Part shown: positions 30,344 through 39,222 of the stretch, piece by piece | How the letters are laid out: each line of letters opens with the position of its first letter | Position numbering within the stretch: the stretch's first letter is position 1 | Assembly: GCF_001420605.1 (NCBI RefSeq) | Contig: NZ_LJIZ01000013.1 | Location: forward strand, 62,001-126,000 | Reading direction: 5' to 3' | Length of the DNA stretch: 64,000 nt | Origin: Bacillus sp. FJAT-25509 | Lineage (GTDB): Bacteria; Bacillota; Bacilli; Bacillales; Bacillaceae_G | Notes under the pieces: model-generated | The model's database searches: none | Seen by the model: the letters and a program-made list of their open reading frames with translations, nothing else | Told to the model about the DNA's origin: nothing | Position numbers and translations under genes: made by a program

Positions 30344-31168
30344 ATGAAAACTAAAAATAAAAATAAAATAACATATAAAATTATTTCTTTATTTATCATA
30401 TTATTAATTAGTTCATCAGTGTTAATGCCACTTCGAGATACAAACGCTAAAGGTAATGAAATGGTTATAATTCCTAAGAAGGCTGTACGACTAAGAATTC
30501 TAGCAAATAGCGATTCTAGTGAAGACCAAGCTCTTAAACGTAAAGTTAGAGATGAAGTTAATGCTCAAATTAATACTTGGGTAAAAGATTTAACTACCTT
30601 TGAAGAGGGACAAAAGGTTATTAAAAGTCATATTCCAGATTTACAAAAAACAGTTGCGCGTGTTATTAAAGAAGAAGGCTCAAATCAATCATTTACAATT
30701 ACTTACTCTAAAAAAGTTAAATTCCCTACAAAGTTATATGGAAGTTTCCTATATCCTGCAGGTGATTACGAAGCAGTTTTAATTAAACTTGGTGCTGGTC
30801 AAGGGGCAAACTGGTGGTGCGTATTGTTCCCGCCATTATGCTTCCTAGATTTTTCAAACGGTGATGCAACTTTAAGTAAAGAATCACTACAATCTCAACA
30901 AAAGGTTGATCAAGAAACAAAAATCGAAAAAGAACCAAAAATCGAAAAAGAACCAAAGAAAGAATTTAATAAACAAGAAGCATTACGTTTAAGCGATGAT
31001 GATACTAATACTGCAACAAAACAAAACAATGAACCATCTTTGCAAGATGATAATGAGATCAAGAGCAGTGACGATGCGGTTATGGCTTCTACTTTATCTA
31101 GCGATGAACCAAAAGATGATATTAAGGTAGAGAGCTTCTTTGTACAAATGTTAAAGCAATTATTTTAG
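30344..31168 (+). CDS. spoIIR: Stage II sporulation protein R
   Basis: About 274 aa from the ATG at 30344 (GGTGGAG just upstream; another ATG in frame at 30332). N-terminal hydrophobic export signal (IISLFIILLISSSVLM), then the SpoIIR core: KAVRLRILANSDSSEDQALKRKVRDEV, YGSFLYPAGDYEAVLIKLGAGQGANWWCVLFPPLCF. The C-terminal 90 residues are low-complexity and acidic with duplicated KIEKEP. SpoIIR is made in the forespore under SigF, exported, and triggers SpoIIGA to process pro-SigE in the mother cell. Its place before ywlB is conserved. Confidence 0.95.
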   Translation: MKTKNKNKITYKIISLFIILLISSSVLMPLRDTNAKGNEMVIIPKKAVRLRILANSDSSEDQALKRKVRDEVNAQINTWVKDLTTFEEGQKVIKSHIPDLQKTVARVIKEEGSNQSFTITYSKKVKFPTKLYGSFLYPAGDYEAVLIKLGAGQGANWWCVLFPPLCFLDFSNGDATLSKESLQSQQKVDQETKIEKEPKIEKEPKKEFNKQEALRLSDDDTNTATKQNNEPSLQDDNEIKSSDDAVMASTLSSDEPKDDIKVESFFVQMLKQLF

Positions 31169-31178
31169 TTCTAGCAAT

Positions 31179-31225
31179 CTCCCTATGTGCATAAAGTATT
31201 ACAAGCATACTAGGGAGGTTTTTTT
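31179..31225 (+). terminator. Terminator of spoIIR that contains the ywlB ribosome-binding site
   Basis: CTCCCTATGTGC (31179-31190) pairs with GCATACTAGGGAG (31205-31217; one bulge, one G-U) and is followed by TTTTTTT. The 3' arm TAGGGAGG is the Shine-Dalgarno of ywlB and the T-run is its spacer to the ATG at 31226. Any spoIIR read-through would be terminated or have the RBS hidden. Confidence 0.75.
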
Positions 31226-31684
31226 ATGAAAATACGTTCAGCAGTTCAGGAAGATTTTGAAACAATTTTTTCATTCTTGGGACAAGCAGGATTATCTACA
31301 AACGGACTTGAGGAGCAACAAGAATCATTTTTCATAATGGAAGATGAGTTTGGGAAAGCACAAGCTGTAATAGGATATGAGCAAGATGGAGAAGAAGCGT
31401 TATTAAGATCACTAGTAGTTGCACCTACCATTTACTCACAGCATATGGTACTCTTTTTACAAAGTGTTCTTGAAAAACTAAAAGAAGAAATGATTAGTAA
31501 AGTATATTTATTAACAAGACAGCATGTAGTTCAAGACTTATTCCTTTTACTAGGTTTTGGTCAAGTCGAACAGGAAAATGTTTCGAATAGTATTAAAGAA
31601 ATGAAGCATTACCAAACTACTATTACGAATGAAGAAGTATTAGTTTATCAAAAAGAACTATACACAAAGTTATCCACAAATTAG
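31226..31684 (+). CDS. ywlB: GNAT-like acetyltransferase, YwlB type
   Basis: 152 aa. Begins MKIRSAVQEDFETIFSFLGQ, a GNAT-like N-terminal helix, with LLRSLVVAP as the core strand and DLFLLLGFGQVE as the C-terminal helix-turn. The acetyl-CoA loop (Q/RxxGxG/A) is degenerate (PTIYSQHMV), so activity is uncertain. Same position as ywlB of B. subtilis, between spoIIR and ywlC. Start fixed by GGGAGG seven bases upstream, within a hairpin. Confidence 0.8.
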   Translation: MKIRSAVQEDFETIFSFLGQAGLSTNGLEEQQESFFIMEDEFGKAQAVIGYEQDGEEALLRSLVVAPTIYSQHMVLFLQSVLEKLKEEMISKVYLLTRQHVVQDLFLLLGFGQVEQENVSNSIKEMKHYQTTITNEEVLVYQKELYTKLSTN

Positions 31685-31861
31685 CAAGTTTTGTCCACAA
31701 TTTGTGGATAAAACTTGCTTTTCATTCTTTGGATAATGTCTAAATTTGTAAAATATACACTATTATTCACTCTAGAGAGAGGTGCTACGTATGGAAACGA
31801 AAATATGGTATGTGGATAATCCTGTGAATAAAGAAGAAGTTTACCCACAGATTGTGGATGC
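31670..31861. promoter_or_regulatory. DnaA-box cluster at the ywlB-ywlC junction
   Basis: Perfect boxes: TTATCCACA at 31670-31678 and its complement TGTGGATAA at 31703-31711 and 31811-31819. One-mismatch boxes: 31691-31699, 31728-31736, 31823-31831 and 31841-31849; a two-mismatch box at 31853-31861. Eight boxes in 192 bases. B. subtilis has a DnaA-binding cluster at the same gene pair, one of several that titrate DnaA away from the origin. Confidence 0.85.
31683..31725 (+). terminator. Terminator of ywlB, built around DnaA boxes
   Basis: AGCAAGTTTT (31683-31692) and the following GTCCACAA pair with TTGTGGA and AAAACTTGCT (to 31719), then TTTTCATT. Two DnaA boxes form the upper stem. Confidence 0.75.
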
Positions 31862-32834
31862 AGCAAAAAATTTACAGTTAGGACAAGTTGTCGCTTTTCC
31901 AACAGAAACCGTTTATGGGTTAGGGGCGAATGCTCTTTCAGATGAAGCGGTTCAACGAATCTTCCAAGCAAAAGGTAGACCAAGTGATAATCCCCTTATT
32001 GTACATATTGCCAACAAAGAACAGTTAGATCATCTAGTTGAAGAAATTCCATTAGATGCAAAAAAACTAATGGATGCTTTTTGGCCAGGGCCATTAACGT
32101 TAATTTTAAAAAGTAAGAAAAATGTTTCAAAATATGTAACGGCAGGGTTATCCACTGTAGGAATAAGAATGCCTGATCATCCAGTTGCTCTAGCATTAAT
32201 TGAAGCTTGTAATTTGCCAATAGCAGCACCAAGTGCAAATACATCAGGGAAACCTAGTCCAACTTCTGCTAAGCATGTATTTGAAGATCTAAATGGACGA
32301 ATTGTAGGAATTGTAGATGGTGGTAGTACAGGGGTCGGGGTTGAATCAACAGTTATTGACTGTTCTCAAGCTATTTTTACAATATTAAGACCAGGTAGTA
32401 TTACGCCAGAAATGATAAAAGAAATAATTCCTACTGTTGAAGTAGATCCAGCAACTATGAAGGAAAACGAAGCACCAAAATCACCTGGTATGAAATATAA
32501 ACATTATGCACCAGATGCTCAAATGCATCTTGTAAATGGAAGTATTGAGTTTATACACAAACTTATACACAATTCCAAAACAGAAGGAAAAAGAGTAGGG
32601 ATATTAACAACTGAAGAAAATGCAACGAAATATGATGCAGATGTAATTCTTACATGTGGAAAACGTAGTGACTTATCAACCGTAGCTGCAGCATTATATG
32701 ATTGCATTCGTAAATTTAATGAAGAACATGTTGATATCATTTATTGTGAAACCTTCCCTTATGAAGGCATTGGAATTGCGATTATGAATCGTCTGTGGAA
32801 AGCCTGTGGACATTCAGTTATTCAGGAAAAATAA
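31791..32834 (+). CDS. ywlC: Threonylcarbamoyl-AMP synthase (Sua5 type)
   Basis: 347 aa from the ATG at 31791 (RBS GAGAGAGGTG). YrdC-like domain in residues 1-205: FPTETVYGLGANA, IFQAKGRPSDNPLIVHI, STVGIRMPDHP, APSANTSGKPSPT. A Sua5 C-terminal Rossmann-like domain follows (SPGMKYKHYAPDA linker). Makes threonylcarbamoyl-AMP for the t6A37 modification of ANN-decoding tRNAs. Several DnaA boxes overlap the first 25 codons. Confidence 0.95.
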   Translation: METKIWYVDNPVNKEEVYPQIVDAAKNLQLGQVVAFPTETVYGLGANALSDEAVQRIFQAKGRPSDNPLIVHIANKEQLDHLVEEIPLDAKKLMDAFWPGPLTLILKSKKNVSKYVTAGLSTVGIRMPDHPVALALIEACNLPIAAPSANTSGKPSPTSAKHVFEDLNGRIVGIVDGGSTGVGVESTVIDCSQAIFTILRPGSITPEMIKEIIPTVEVDPATMKENEAPKSPGMKYKHYAPDAQMHLVNGSIEFIHKLIHNSKTEGKRVGILTTEENATKYDADVILTCGKRSDLSTVAAALYDCIRKFNEEHVDIIYCETFPYEGIGIAIMNRLWKACGHSVIQEK

Positions 32835-33006
32835 TAGATGCTAAGGTTCGGTCCATTATTATATTCATATTTAGACAAAGCTCATAAAACTTGATTTTCA
32901 GACTGATTGCAAGCGTTTGTCAACAGTCTAAAAAATTTTATTAATTTCCCTCATATCATTTATAGGACGTGCATATCTTTTAATAGCAAGTCCTAGGGGG
33001 GAAAGC

Positions 33007-33564
33007 ATGAATAGCTCATTAATCAATGAACTAATTACATTAACTATTATGGGATCTGCGCTAGGTTTAGATGCATTCTCAGTTGGATTAGGAATGGGAG
33101 TTATACAACTTAAATTTAAACAGATCATCAATATCGGTATTGTAATCGGACTCTTTCATGTAATAATGCCCTTGTTAGGAATGATCATTGGATATGAGTT
33201 ATCCGAGAATCTGGGACGATTTGCTGTATTACTCGGTGGATTCTTATTAATGGGGATAGGCTTTCACATGATCTACTCAACTTTATTTGGAAAAGAAGAA
33301 AATAAATATTCACCGACAGGAGTAGGGTTACTTCTTTTTGCATTTAGTGTAAGTGTGGACAGTTTTTCGGTTGGAATTAGCTTAGGAACATTCGGTGCTA
33401 AAACATGGCTAACAATTCTACTATTTGGTATTATCAGTACAATTTTAACCTGGGCTGGATTACTTTTAGGAAGAAGAGTAGAACAGGAACTTGGTAAATT
33501 TGGAGAACTATTAGGTGGTTCGTTCTTATTGATTTTTGGAATAAAACTATTATTTTTTTCTTAA
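33007..33564 (+). CDS. mntP: Manganese efflux pump MntP
   Basis: 185 aa, six membrane spans in two repeated halves, each with an acidic metal site: GLDAFSVGLG near residue 20 and SVDSFSVGIS near 118. Exports Mn2+. Corresponds to ywlD in B. subtilis and lies between ywlC and ywlE. RBS GGGGGGAAAG. I saw no yybP-ykoY Mn riboswitch in the 172-base leader. Confidence 0.93.
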   Translation: MNSSLINELITLTIMGSALGLDAFSVGLGMGVIQLKFKQIINIGIVIGLFHVIMPLLGMIIGYELSENLGRFAVLLGGFLLMGIGFHMIYSTLFGKEENKYSPTGVGLLLFAFSVSVDSFSVGISLGTFGAKTWLTILLFGIISTILTWAGLLLGRRVEQELGKFGELLGGSFLLIFGIKLLFFS

Positions 33565-33589
33565 CAGATACATAAGGTGAATAAGAGCT

Positions 33590-33636
33590 AAGGATGGAGA
33601 AAATTGGAGACAATTGCCCCATCCTTTTATTTTTTA
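33590..33636 (+). terminator. Terminator of mntP
   Basis: AAGGATGG (33590-33597) pairs with CCATCCTT (33619-33626), then TTATTTTTT. Confidence 0.8.
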
Positions 33637-33686
33637 GTAAAATAGATTAAATAAAACGTTCAGATAAATGAGGGTGAGGTATTAAG

Positions 33687-34127
33687 ATGAAAAATATATT
33701 ATTTGTTTGTACCGGAAATACATGTAGAAGCCCAATGGCAGAAGCGCTATTAAGACATCATGGTAATGAGTTCTATCAGGTCAAGTCTGCTGGAGTATTT
33801 GCTATGTCAGGTGACCCTGCTTCTCAAAATGCAATATTGGCACTGAAAAATAAAGGGATAGATACAAATCATTCCTCGCAGCCAATAAATGAAGATCTAT
33901 TGGAATGGTCTTCTAAAGTCTTATCAATGACATTGAGCCATAAACAAATGTTAGTTTCTAAGTTTCCTCAGTATAAGGATAGAATATTTACATTTTATGA
34001 ATATATAAACGGTCAAGCTAAAGATATTTCTGACCCTTATGGAGGGTCATTAACAACTTATGAAAATACTTTGAGCGAATTAGAAGAGTTGGTAAAACAG
34101 ATTGTACAGAAACCAAACGAATATTAA
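33687..34127 (+). CDS. ywlE: Protein-arginine phosphatase YwlE
   Basis: 146 aa low-molecular-weight phosphatase. P-loop C8-T-G-N-T12-C-R-S with nucleophile C8; Thr in the fifth loop position marks arginine phosphatases, where tyrosine phosphatases have Ile or Leu. General acid Asp in DISDPYGG. Removes McsB-made phosphoarginine marks that send proteins to ClpCP. RBS GGGTGAGG. Confidence 0.94.
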   Translation: MKNILFVCTGNTCRSPMAEALLRHHGNEFYQVKSAGVFAMSGDPASQNAILALKNKGIDTNHSSQPINEDLLEWSSKVLSMTLSHKQMLVSKFPQYKDRIFTFYEYINGQAKDISDPYGGSLTTYENTLSELEELVKQIVQKPNEY

Positions 34128-34251
34128 TTTAATCAGTGATTAGATGTTAATTAGATGCCCTAAATCTGAACATAATAGTGTAAGATAGAAATTGAAGTCA
34201 ATTCAATACGATAGAAAATTAATTCAAAGATATCAATACGGGGGTTATCTA

Positions 34252-34701
34252 ATGAAAGTAGCAATAGCGTCTGATCATGGTGGATTAAATATACGTCAAG
34301 AAATCATGAATTTAATGGATGAAATGGGCATTGAATACGAAGATTATGGTTGTGAGTGTGGTACATCTGTAGACTACCCAGATTATGCATTCCCAGTTGC
34401 ACAAAAAGTTGCAAATGGAGAAGTAGACCGTGGAATATTAATTTGTGGAACAGGAATTGGTATGTCAATTGCCGCAAATAAAGTTGAAGGAATTCGATGT
34501 GCTTTAGTGCATGATACTTTTAGTGCGAAAGCAACTCGTGAACATAATGATACGAATATTCTAGCTATGGGGGAACGAGTAATCGGACCTGGTTTAGCAA
34601 GAGACATTGCAAAAATATGGTTAACGACTGAGTTTGAAGGCGGTCGACATGAAAATCGAGTAAATAAAATTAAAGACTACGAAAAGAATCACCAATTATA
34701 A
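34252..34701 (+). CDS. rpiB: Ribose-5-phosphate isomerase B
   Basis: 149 aa from the ATG at 34252 (GGGG upstream; the frame is open to 34192 without RBS). RpiB/LacAB family: ASDHGG start, DYPDYAFPVA, catalytic Cys in ILICGTGIGMS, and REHNDTNILAMGERVIG. Interconverts ribose-5-P and ribulose-5-P. Matches ywlF position. Confidence 0.96.
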   Translation: MKVAIASDHGGLNIRQEIMNLMDEMGIEYEDYGCECGTSVDYPDYAFPVAQKVANGEVDRGILICGTGIGMSIAANKVEGIRCALVHDTFSAKATREHNDTNILAMGERVIGPGLARDIAKIWLTTEFEGGRHENRVNKIKDYEKNHQL

Positions 34702-34713
34702 AACCTAAATGAG

Positions 34714-34757
34714 AAGCCGTTAATCCAAAACATAATGTGAAGATTATCGGCTTTTTT
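34714..34757 (+). terminator. Terminator of rpiB
   Basis: AAGCCGTTAATC (34714-34725) pairs with GATTATCGGCTT (34742-34753; one mismatch), then T-run. Confidence 0.75.
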
Positions 34758-34818
34758 AATAATGAATAATAGAATGTTAGTCAATTTAAAGAATGATTCT
34801 ACGAAAGGGGCAAAACAA

Positions 34819-35385
34819 GTGAATGAAGAATTAAGGTTAGTAGCCGGGCAAATAAAATCATTATTACACGAGCTAAATGATCATGTGAATTTTACAAGTG
34901 AGCATGTTTTAGTCATTGGATGTAGCACTAGTGAGGTTAGCGGACAAAGAATTGGAACTTCAGGAACAATCGAAGTAGCGGAAGTCTTATTTAATGAGAT
35001 TAAGGCTTTTCAAGATGAAACAGGAGTACAATTAGCATTTCAATGCTGTGAACATTTGAACAGGGCATTGGTTGTTCAAAGAAAAACGGCAAAAAGTTTA
35101 CAATTAGATGAGGTAACTGTGATACCAGTTCGTACTGCAGGAGGAGCACTTGCCTCATTCGCATATAGACATTTAGATCATGCTGTAATTGTTGAGCACA
35201 TTAAAGCGGATGCAGGGATTGATATTGGCGATACTTTAATCGGTATGCATTTAAAGCACGTGGCAGTTCCTTTAAGAACAAGTATTAAACATGTTGGACA
35301 AGCCCATATTACGGTGGCAAAAACTCGTCCAAAGTTAATTGGTGGAGCGCGTGCAGTTTACGCAATAGATGAAGACGTTAAATAA
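34819..35385 (+). CDS. ywlG: TIGR01440/DUF436 family protein (YwlG)
   Basis: 188 aa from the GTG at 34819 (RBS GAAAGGGG); the frame extends upstream to an ATG at 34762 next to the rpiB terminator, which is a poor start. Conserved blocks: [49 protein letters not shown], and [12 protein letters not shown]. Family function not established; always found near rpiB and glyA in bacilli. Confidence 0.9.
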   Translation: MNEELRLVAGQIKSLLHELNDHVNFTSEHVLVIGCSTSEVSGQRIGTSGTIEVAEVLFNEIKAFQDETGVQLAFQCCEHLNRALVVQRKTAKSLQLDEVTVIPVRTAGGALASFAYRHLDHAVIVEHIKADAGIDIGDTLIGMHLKHVAVPLRTSIKHVGQAHITVAKTRPKLIGGARAVYAIDEDVK

Positions 35386-35553
35386 TGTGTTTTTTATTAT
35401 AATAGAATAGTTAAATGTTAGTTATTTGAAAGATATATCTTTCATTTTCAATATAAAACATGGTAAAATAGAAAGGAATTCGGTCGTTTTATCGAATAAT
35501 ATAGTAAATTTATACTAGTAATGTTCGTGTTTTACAAAAAGGGGGATATAACT

Positions 35554-36795
35554 GTGGAAAATTTAAAAAAGCAAGATCCATCATTGTATGAGGCAATACA
35601 GTTAGAGTTAGGTAGACAACGTACTAAAATCGAGTTAATTGCTTCTGAAAACTTTGTAAGCGAAGCAGTAATGGAAGCCCAAGGTTCAGTATTAACAAAT
35701 AAATATGCTGAAGGATATCCAAGCAAACGATACTATGGCGGTTGTGAATATGTTGATATCACAGAAAACATTGCAAGAGACCGTGCAAAAGAAATTTTCG
35801 GAGCAGAACACGTAAATGTTCAACCTCATTCAGGTGCTCAAGCGAATATGGCAGTTTATTTCACTATTTTAAAACATGGTGATACAGTATTAGGTATGAA
35901 TTTATCACATGGTGGTCATTTAACTCACGGAAGCCCAGTAAACTTCAGTGGGGTACAATATAATTTCGTTGAGTATGGAGTAGATCCAGAAACTCAAGTA
36001 ATTAACTATGAAGATGTATTAGAAAAGGCTAAAGCGCATAAGCCTAAATTAATTGTAGCTGGTGCAAGTGCTTATCCAAGAGCAATTGACTTTAAAAAAT
36101 TCAGAGAAATTGCAGATGAAGTTGGAGCTTACTTAATGGTCGATATGGCACATATCGCTGGTTTAGTAGCAACAGGTCTTCATCAAAATCCAGTTCCATT
36201 TGCTGATTTTGTTACAACAACTACTCATAAAACATTACGTGGACCACGTGGTGGTATGATTTTATGTAAAGAAGAATTCGCAAAAGCGATTGATAAATCA
36301 ATCTTCCCTGGAATTCAAGGTGGACCATTAATGCACGTAATTGCAGCTAAAGCTGTAGCATTTGGTGAAGCACTACAAGAAGATTTTAAAAAGTATGCAC
36401 AAGCGGTCATCGATAACGCTGCTCGTTTAGCAGAAGGCTTAAAATCTAACGGCTTAAATTTAGTATCTGGTGGCACAGATAATCACTTAATTTTAATTGA
36501 TGTTCGTTCATTAGAGTTAACTGGTAAAGTTGCTGAGCACGTATTAGATGAGGTTGGTATTACATGTAATAAAAATACAATCCCATTTGATCCAGCAAGT
36601 CCGTTTGTAACAAGTGGTATCCGTATCGGTACAGCTGCTGTAACTTCAAGAGGGTTTACTTTAGAAGATATGGATGAAATTGCATCAATCATTGCTGATA
36701 CATTAAAAAATCACGAAAACCAAGAAGTACTAGAAGCATCTCGTAATCGAGTTAATGCTTTATCAAGCAAATACGAATTATATCCTACATTTTAA
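35554..36795 (+). CDS. glyA: Serine hydroxymethyltransferase
   Basis: 413 aa from the GTG at 35554 (RBS AAGGGGGAT). PLP enzyme: [29 protein letters not shown] lysine K226 in [15 protein letters not shown], and the C-terminal NTIPFDP block. Converts serine and tetrahydrofolate to glycine and methylene-THF. The ywlG-glyA-upp order follows B. subtilis apart from the doxX insertion. Confidence 0.98.
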   Translation: MENLKKQDPSLYEAIQLELGRQRTKIELIASENFVSEAVMEAQGSVLTNKYAEGYPSKRYYGGCEYVDITENIARDRAKEIFGAEHVNVQPHSGAQANMAVYFTILKHGDTVLGMNLSHGGHLTHGSPVNFSGVQYNFVEYGVDPETQVINYEDVLEKAKAHKPKLIVAGASAYPRAIDFKKFREIADEVGAYLMVDMAHIAGLVATGLHQNPVPFADFVTTTTHKTLRGPRGGMILCKEEFAKAIDKSIFPGIQGGPLMHVIAAKAVAFGEALQEDFKKYAQAVIDNAARLAEGLKSNGLNLVSGGTDNHLILIDVRSLELTGKVAEHVLDEVGITCNKNTIPFDPASPFVTSGIRIGTAAVTSRGFTLEDMDEIASIIADTLKNHENQEVLEASRNRVNALSSKYELYPTF

Positions 36796-36811
36796 TAAAT
36801 AAAGTATAAAG

Positions 36812-36890
36812 TAAGCTATCTTTAGAACTGTATTTTCAATTGCAAATAGCATTGAAGGTGCAATTATACTAAAGATAGCTTTAATTTTTT
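36812..36890 (+). terminator. Terminator of glyA
   Basis: TAAGCTATCTTTAG (36812-36825) pairs with CTAAAGATAGCTTTA (36869-36883), with further weak pairing inside, then AATTTTTT. Confidence 0.75.
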
Positions 36891-37021
36891 AAAACTTTGT
36901 GATAAAGTTCACAAAAAGTTCATTTAAACTTGTGGAAAACTTCACATTATTAATCGGAAATGGATTACAATAACTCATGTAAACAGTAATTAAAAATTTA
37001 TATAAACGGAGGCAAAAACTT

Positions 37022-37540
37022 ATGTTTATTAATTTTTTAAGAACTAATAAAATTGCATCTGGTTTCTTAACGATTATTCGTCTTTATTTAGGTTATGAGT
37101 GGATCCATGCAGGTTGGGGTAAGTTATCAACTGGAGGATTCGATGCTTCAGGATTTTTAGGATTTGCAGTTAGAAGTGCCACAGGTGATCACCCAGCAGT
37201 TCAAAAGTGGTGGGCAGATTTTCTAACAAACTTTGCAATACCAAACATCGATTTATTTAATATATTAGTTCCTATTGGAGAATTCGCAATCGGACTTGGA
37301 CTTATTCTTGGATGTTTTACAAAAACAGCAATGTTCTTTGGTTTAATGATGAACTTCGCATTTATGTTTAGTGGTACAACTAGTACAAATCCACAAATGG
37401 TATTATTAGGAATCTTTATAATAATTGCTGGTTCTAATGCAGGACGTATTGGATTAGATCACTATGTTAGCAAGTTTATTAATAGAAAAACTTCTTTCGC
37501 TCCAAAAGTACAAGATCATAATTTAAGAAACGCATCTTAA
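37022..37540 (+). CDS. DoxX family membrane protein
   Basis: 172 aa with about four membrane spans. DoxX features: RLYLGYEWIHAGWGKL in the first span, PIGEFAIGLGLILGCFTKTA in the third and the closing NAGRIGLDHYV. DoxX proteins are tied to redox or thiosulfate:quinone functions, but the specific role here is not known. RBS CGGAGG. The gene is an addition between glyA and upp relative to B. subtilis and is followed by a region with repeats. Confidence 0.85.
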   Translation: MFINFLRTNKIASGFLTIIRLYLGYEWIHAGWGKLSTGGFDASGFLGFAVRSATGDHPAVQKWWADFLTNFAIPNIDLFNILVPIGEFAIGLGLILGCFTKTAMFFGLMMNFAFMFSGTTSTNPQMVLLGIFIIIAGSNAGRIGLDHYVSKFINRKTSFAPKVQDHNLRNAS

Positions 37541-37549
37541 CTATGTAAT

Positions 37550-37579
37550 CAAAGAGGGAATCAATAGGTTCTCTCTTTT
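37550..37579 (+). repeat. 30-bp terminator-like repeat, copy 1
   Basis: CAAAGAGGGAATCAATAGG then TTCTCTCTTTT; AAAGAGGGAA pairs with TTCTCTCTTT. It works as terminator of doxX. The same 30 bases recur at 38091 with one change. Confidence 0.8.
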
Positions 37580-37902
37580 CAGAGTGTTGAAATATAAAAT
37601 GGTCAATAGAAAAAACGGATTTTAAATGAACATTTATTAATGATGAGATGATCATTTTTGGTTGAGCTATCTATTAATGGTTTTAAATTTTAATATGTTT
37701 AACAATTTTATGATTCCAATAACGCTAGTAAGTTTTTTTCAGAAGTTAAAAATATTACAAAGCTATAAATTCAGTTGATTAGTTTAATAAATTAATGTTC
37801 GATCTTAATTGACCTACAATTTGATTAATAAACAACTGATAGGATACGCTAAGTAAAGGTTATTTGATTAGTTTATATTGCAGACTTCTTATTGATGAAT
37901 AA

Positions 37903-38027
37903 GTTGATTGGAACGGAGGGGTGCTCGACTCCTATGGGATAAGCGGGAAGGCTGAGACCCCGCAGGCTCGCCGAGGAGGCTCAGGTCTCGCCCCATGGAA
38001 AGCGAGCATCCTGAAGTGGAAATCAAC
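37903..38027. repeat. GC-rich structured intergenic repeat of Bacillaceae
   Basis: A 125-base island of high GC in an AT-rich region. Ends GTTGATT and AATCAAC are inverted. Internal complementary blocks include GGTGCTCG with CGAGCATC, CCTATGGG with CCCCATGG, and GAGACC with GGTCTC. The text GACTCCTATGGGATAAGCGG and the GCTGAGACCCCGCAGG block are familiar from many Bacillus intergenic regions. No ORF. Function unknown; likely a mobile or RNA-structured repeat. The rest of the 812-base gap between doxX and upp (37580-37902 and 38177-38352) shows nothing recognisable. Confidence 0.75.
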
Positions 38028-38090
38028 ATCGCTCTACTCCATTACGAAAATTTGGTAAGTTAATTGACAAGGTTGTTTTTTAACAAGGTG

Positions 38091-38120
38091 CAAAGAGGGA
38101 ACCAATAGGTTCTCTCTTTT
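38091..38120 (+). repeat. 30-bp terminator-like repeat, copy 2
   Basis: Identical to 37550-37579 in 29 of 30 positions, T-run follows. Confidence 0.8.
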
Positions 38121-38131
38121 TGTTTAAGATA

Positions 38132-38176
38132 AAAACTTCTCTGACTTATATTAATGAGGAAGAGGAGTTTTTTATT
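38132..38176 (+). terminator. Second terminator-like hairpin upstream of upp
   Basis: AAAACTTCTCT (38132-38142) pairs with AGAGGAGTTTT (38161-38171; one G-U), then T-run. Confidence 0.65.
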
Positions 38177-38352
38177 CAAAATGGGTCAAAATAGCAATTA
38201 GATTAATAAAAAAAGGCAATATTGAAGTTTATATGTAAAAAAGATCTAAATTAATTCTAAGTGATTGTATAATGTGGCTTGAATTATTTAACCGCTTTCG
38301 GTATTCTTTTTAAGAATAATAAATTAATAAGTATTTGCAAGGAGCGATAAAA

Positions 38353-38982
38353 GTGAGTAAAGTATACGTTTTTGATCATCCGTTAATTCAGCATAAAGTT
38401 TCTTTAATTCGTAAAAAAGACACTGGAACAAAAGAATTTCGTGCACTAGTTGATGAGGTTGCAGGTTTAATGGCATTCGAAATCACACGCGATCTACCAC
38501 TACAAGAAGTGGAAATCGAAACACCAGTAGCAATTGCAAAGTCAAAAGTTATTGCTGGTAAAAAGTTAGGGATTGTACCAATTTTACGTGCAGGTTTAGG
38601 GATGGTTGATGGATTCCTTCAATTAGTTCCTGCAGCTAAAGTTGGACATGTTGGATTATACCGCGATCCTGAGACATTAAAACCGGTTGAATATTACGTT
38701 AAACTTCCTACAGATGTTGAAGAGCGTGACTTCATTGTGATTGATCCAATGCTTGCGACAGGTGGATCAGCGGTTGAAGCAATCAACTCTTTAAAAACAC
38801 GCGGTGCTAAAAACATTAAGTTTATGTGCTTAATTGCAGCTCCAGAAGGTGTTGAAGTTTTACAAAAAGCACACCCAGATGTGGACATTTACATTGCTGC
38901 CCTTGATGAAAAATTAAACGATCATGGTTATATTGTACCTGGTCTTGGCGACGCTGGAGATCGTTTATTTGGTACAAAGTAA
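38353..38982 (+). CDS. upp: Uracil phosphoribosyltransferase
   Basis: 209 aa from the GTG at 38353 (AAGGAGCGAT RBS). Motifs: [31 protein letters not shown] loop [12 protein letters not shown] and the uracil-binding [13 protein letters not shown] end. Makes UMP from uracil and PRPP; salvage partner of cdd and nupC. Confidence 0.98.
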   Translation: MSKVYVFDHPLIQHKVSLIRKKDTGTKEFRALVDEVAGLMAFEITRDLPLQEVEIETPVAIAKSKVIAGKKLGIVPILRAGLGMVDGFLQLVPAAKVGHVGLYRDPETLKPVEYYVKLPTDVEERDFIVIDPMLATGGSAVEAINSLKTRGAKNIKFMCLIAAPEGVEVLQKAHPDVDIYIAALDEKLNDHGYIVPGLGDAGDRLFGTK

Positions 38983-38992
38983 TTACATTTTT

Positions 38993-39022
38993 AAAGCTTT
39001 CCTAGCATAGGAGAGCTTTTTT
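38993..39022 (+). terminator. Terminator of upp
   Basis: AAAGCTTTCCT (38993-39003) pairs with AGGAGAGCTTTT (39009-39020; one G-U), then T-run. The following 200 bases to deoR contain ACTCGACGA and TCGACGAGT as a loose inverted pair and no ORF. Confidence 0.8.
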
Positions 39023-39222
39023 CACATTAAGAAAGTATAAATTGGCAGCTAGGTAGCTTACTCGACGAAGTCGTTAATTTTAGGAATTAAGTATAAGTGC
39101 AACTACGCCTCTACCTTTGTTTAAGGCTGGTCAATCGACGAGTTTTCTTTAAATTAAAAGGGGTACAATAATTAAAAATTTGAACGTGAAATAAGGATGG
39201 GTAAGTTAAAGGGGATTAGGGA

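Noticed and set aside
32906-32922. cre site upstream of mntP (GCAAGCGTTTGTC)
   Set aside because: Fails the consensus at about four positions, including the outer ones.
32834-33006. Mn2+ riboswitch (yybP-ykoY) upstream of mntP
   Set aside because: The conserved loop sequences of that riboswitch could not be found; only a short GACTG/CAGTC repeat is present.
35460-35520. PurR box pair upstream of glyA
   Set aside because: CGAA words are present (TTCGGTCG and ATCGAATAAT), but in the wrong relative orientation and spacing for the B. subtilis PurBox pair.
39050-39150. Repeat element upstream of deoR (ACTCGACGA ... TCGACGAGT)
   Set aside because: Inverted words pair imperfectly and I could not confirm a known repeat; left as unassigned intergenic sequence.
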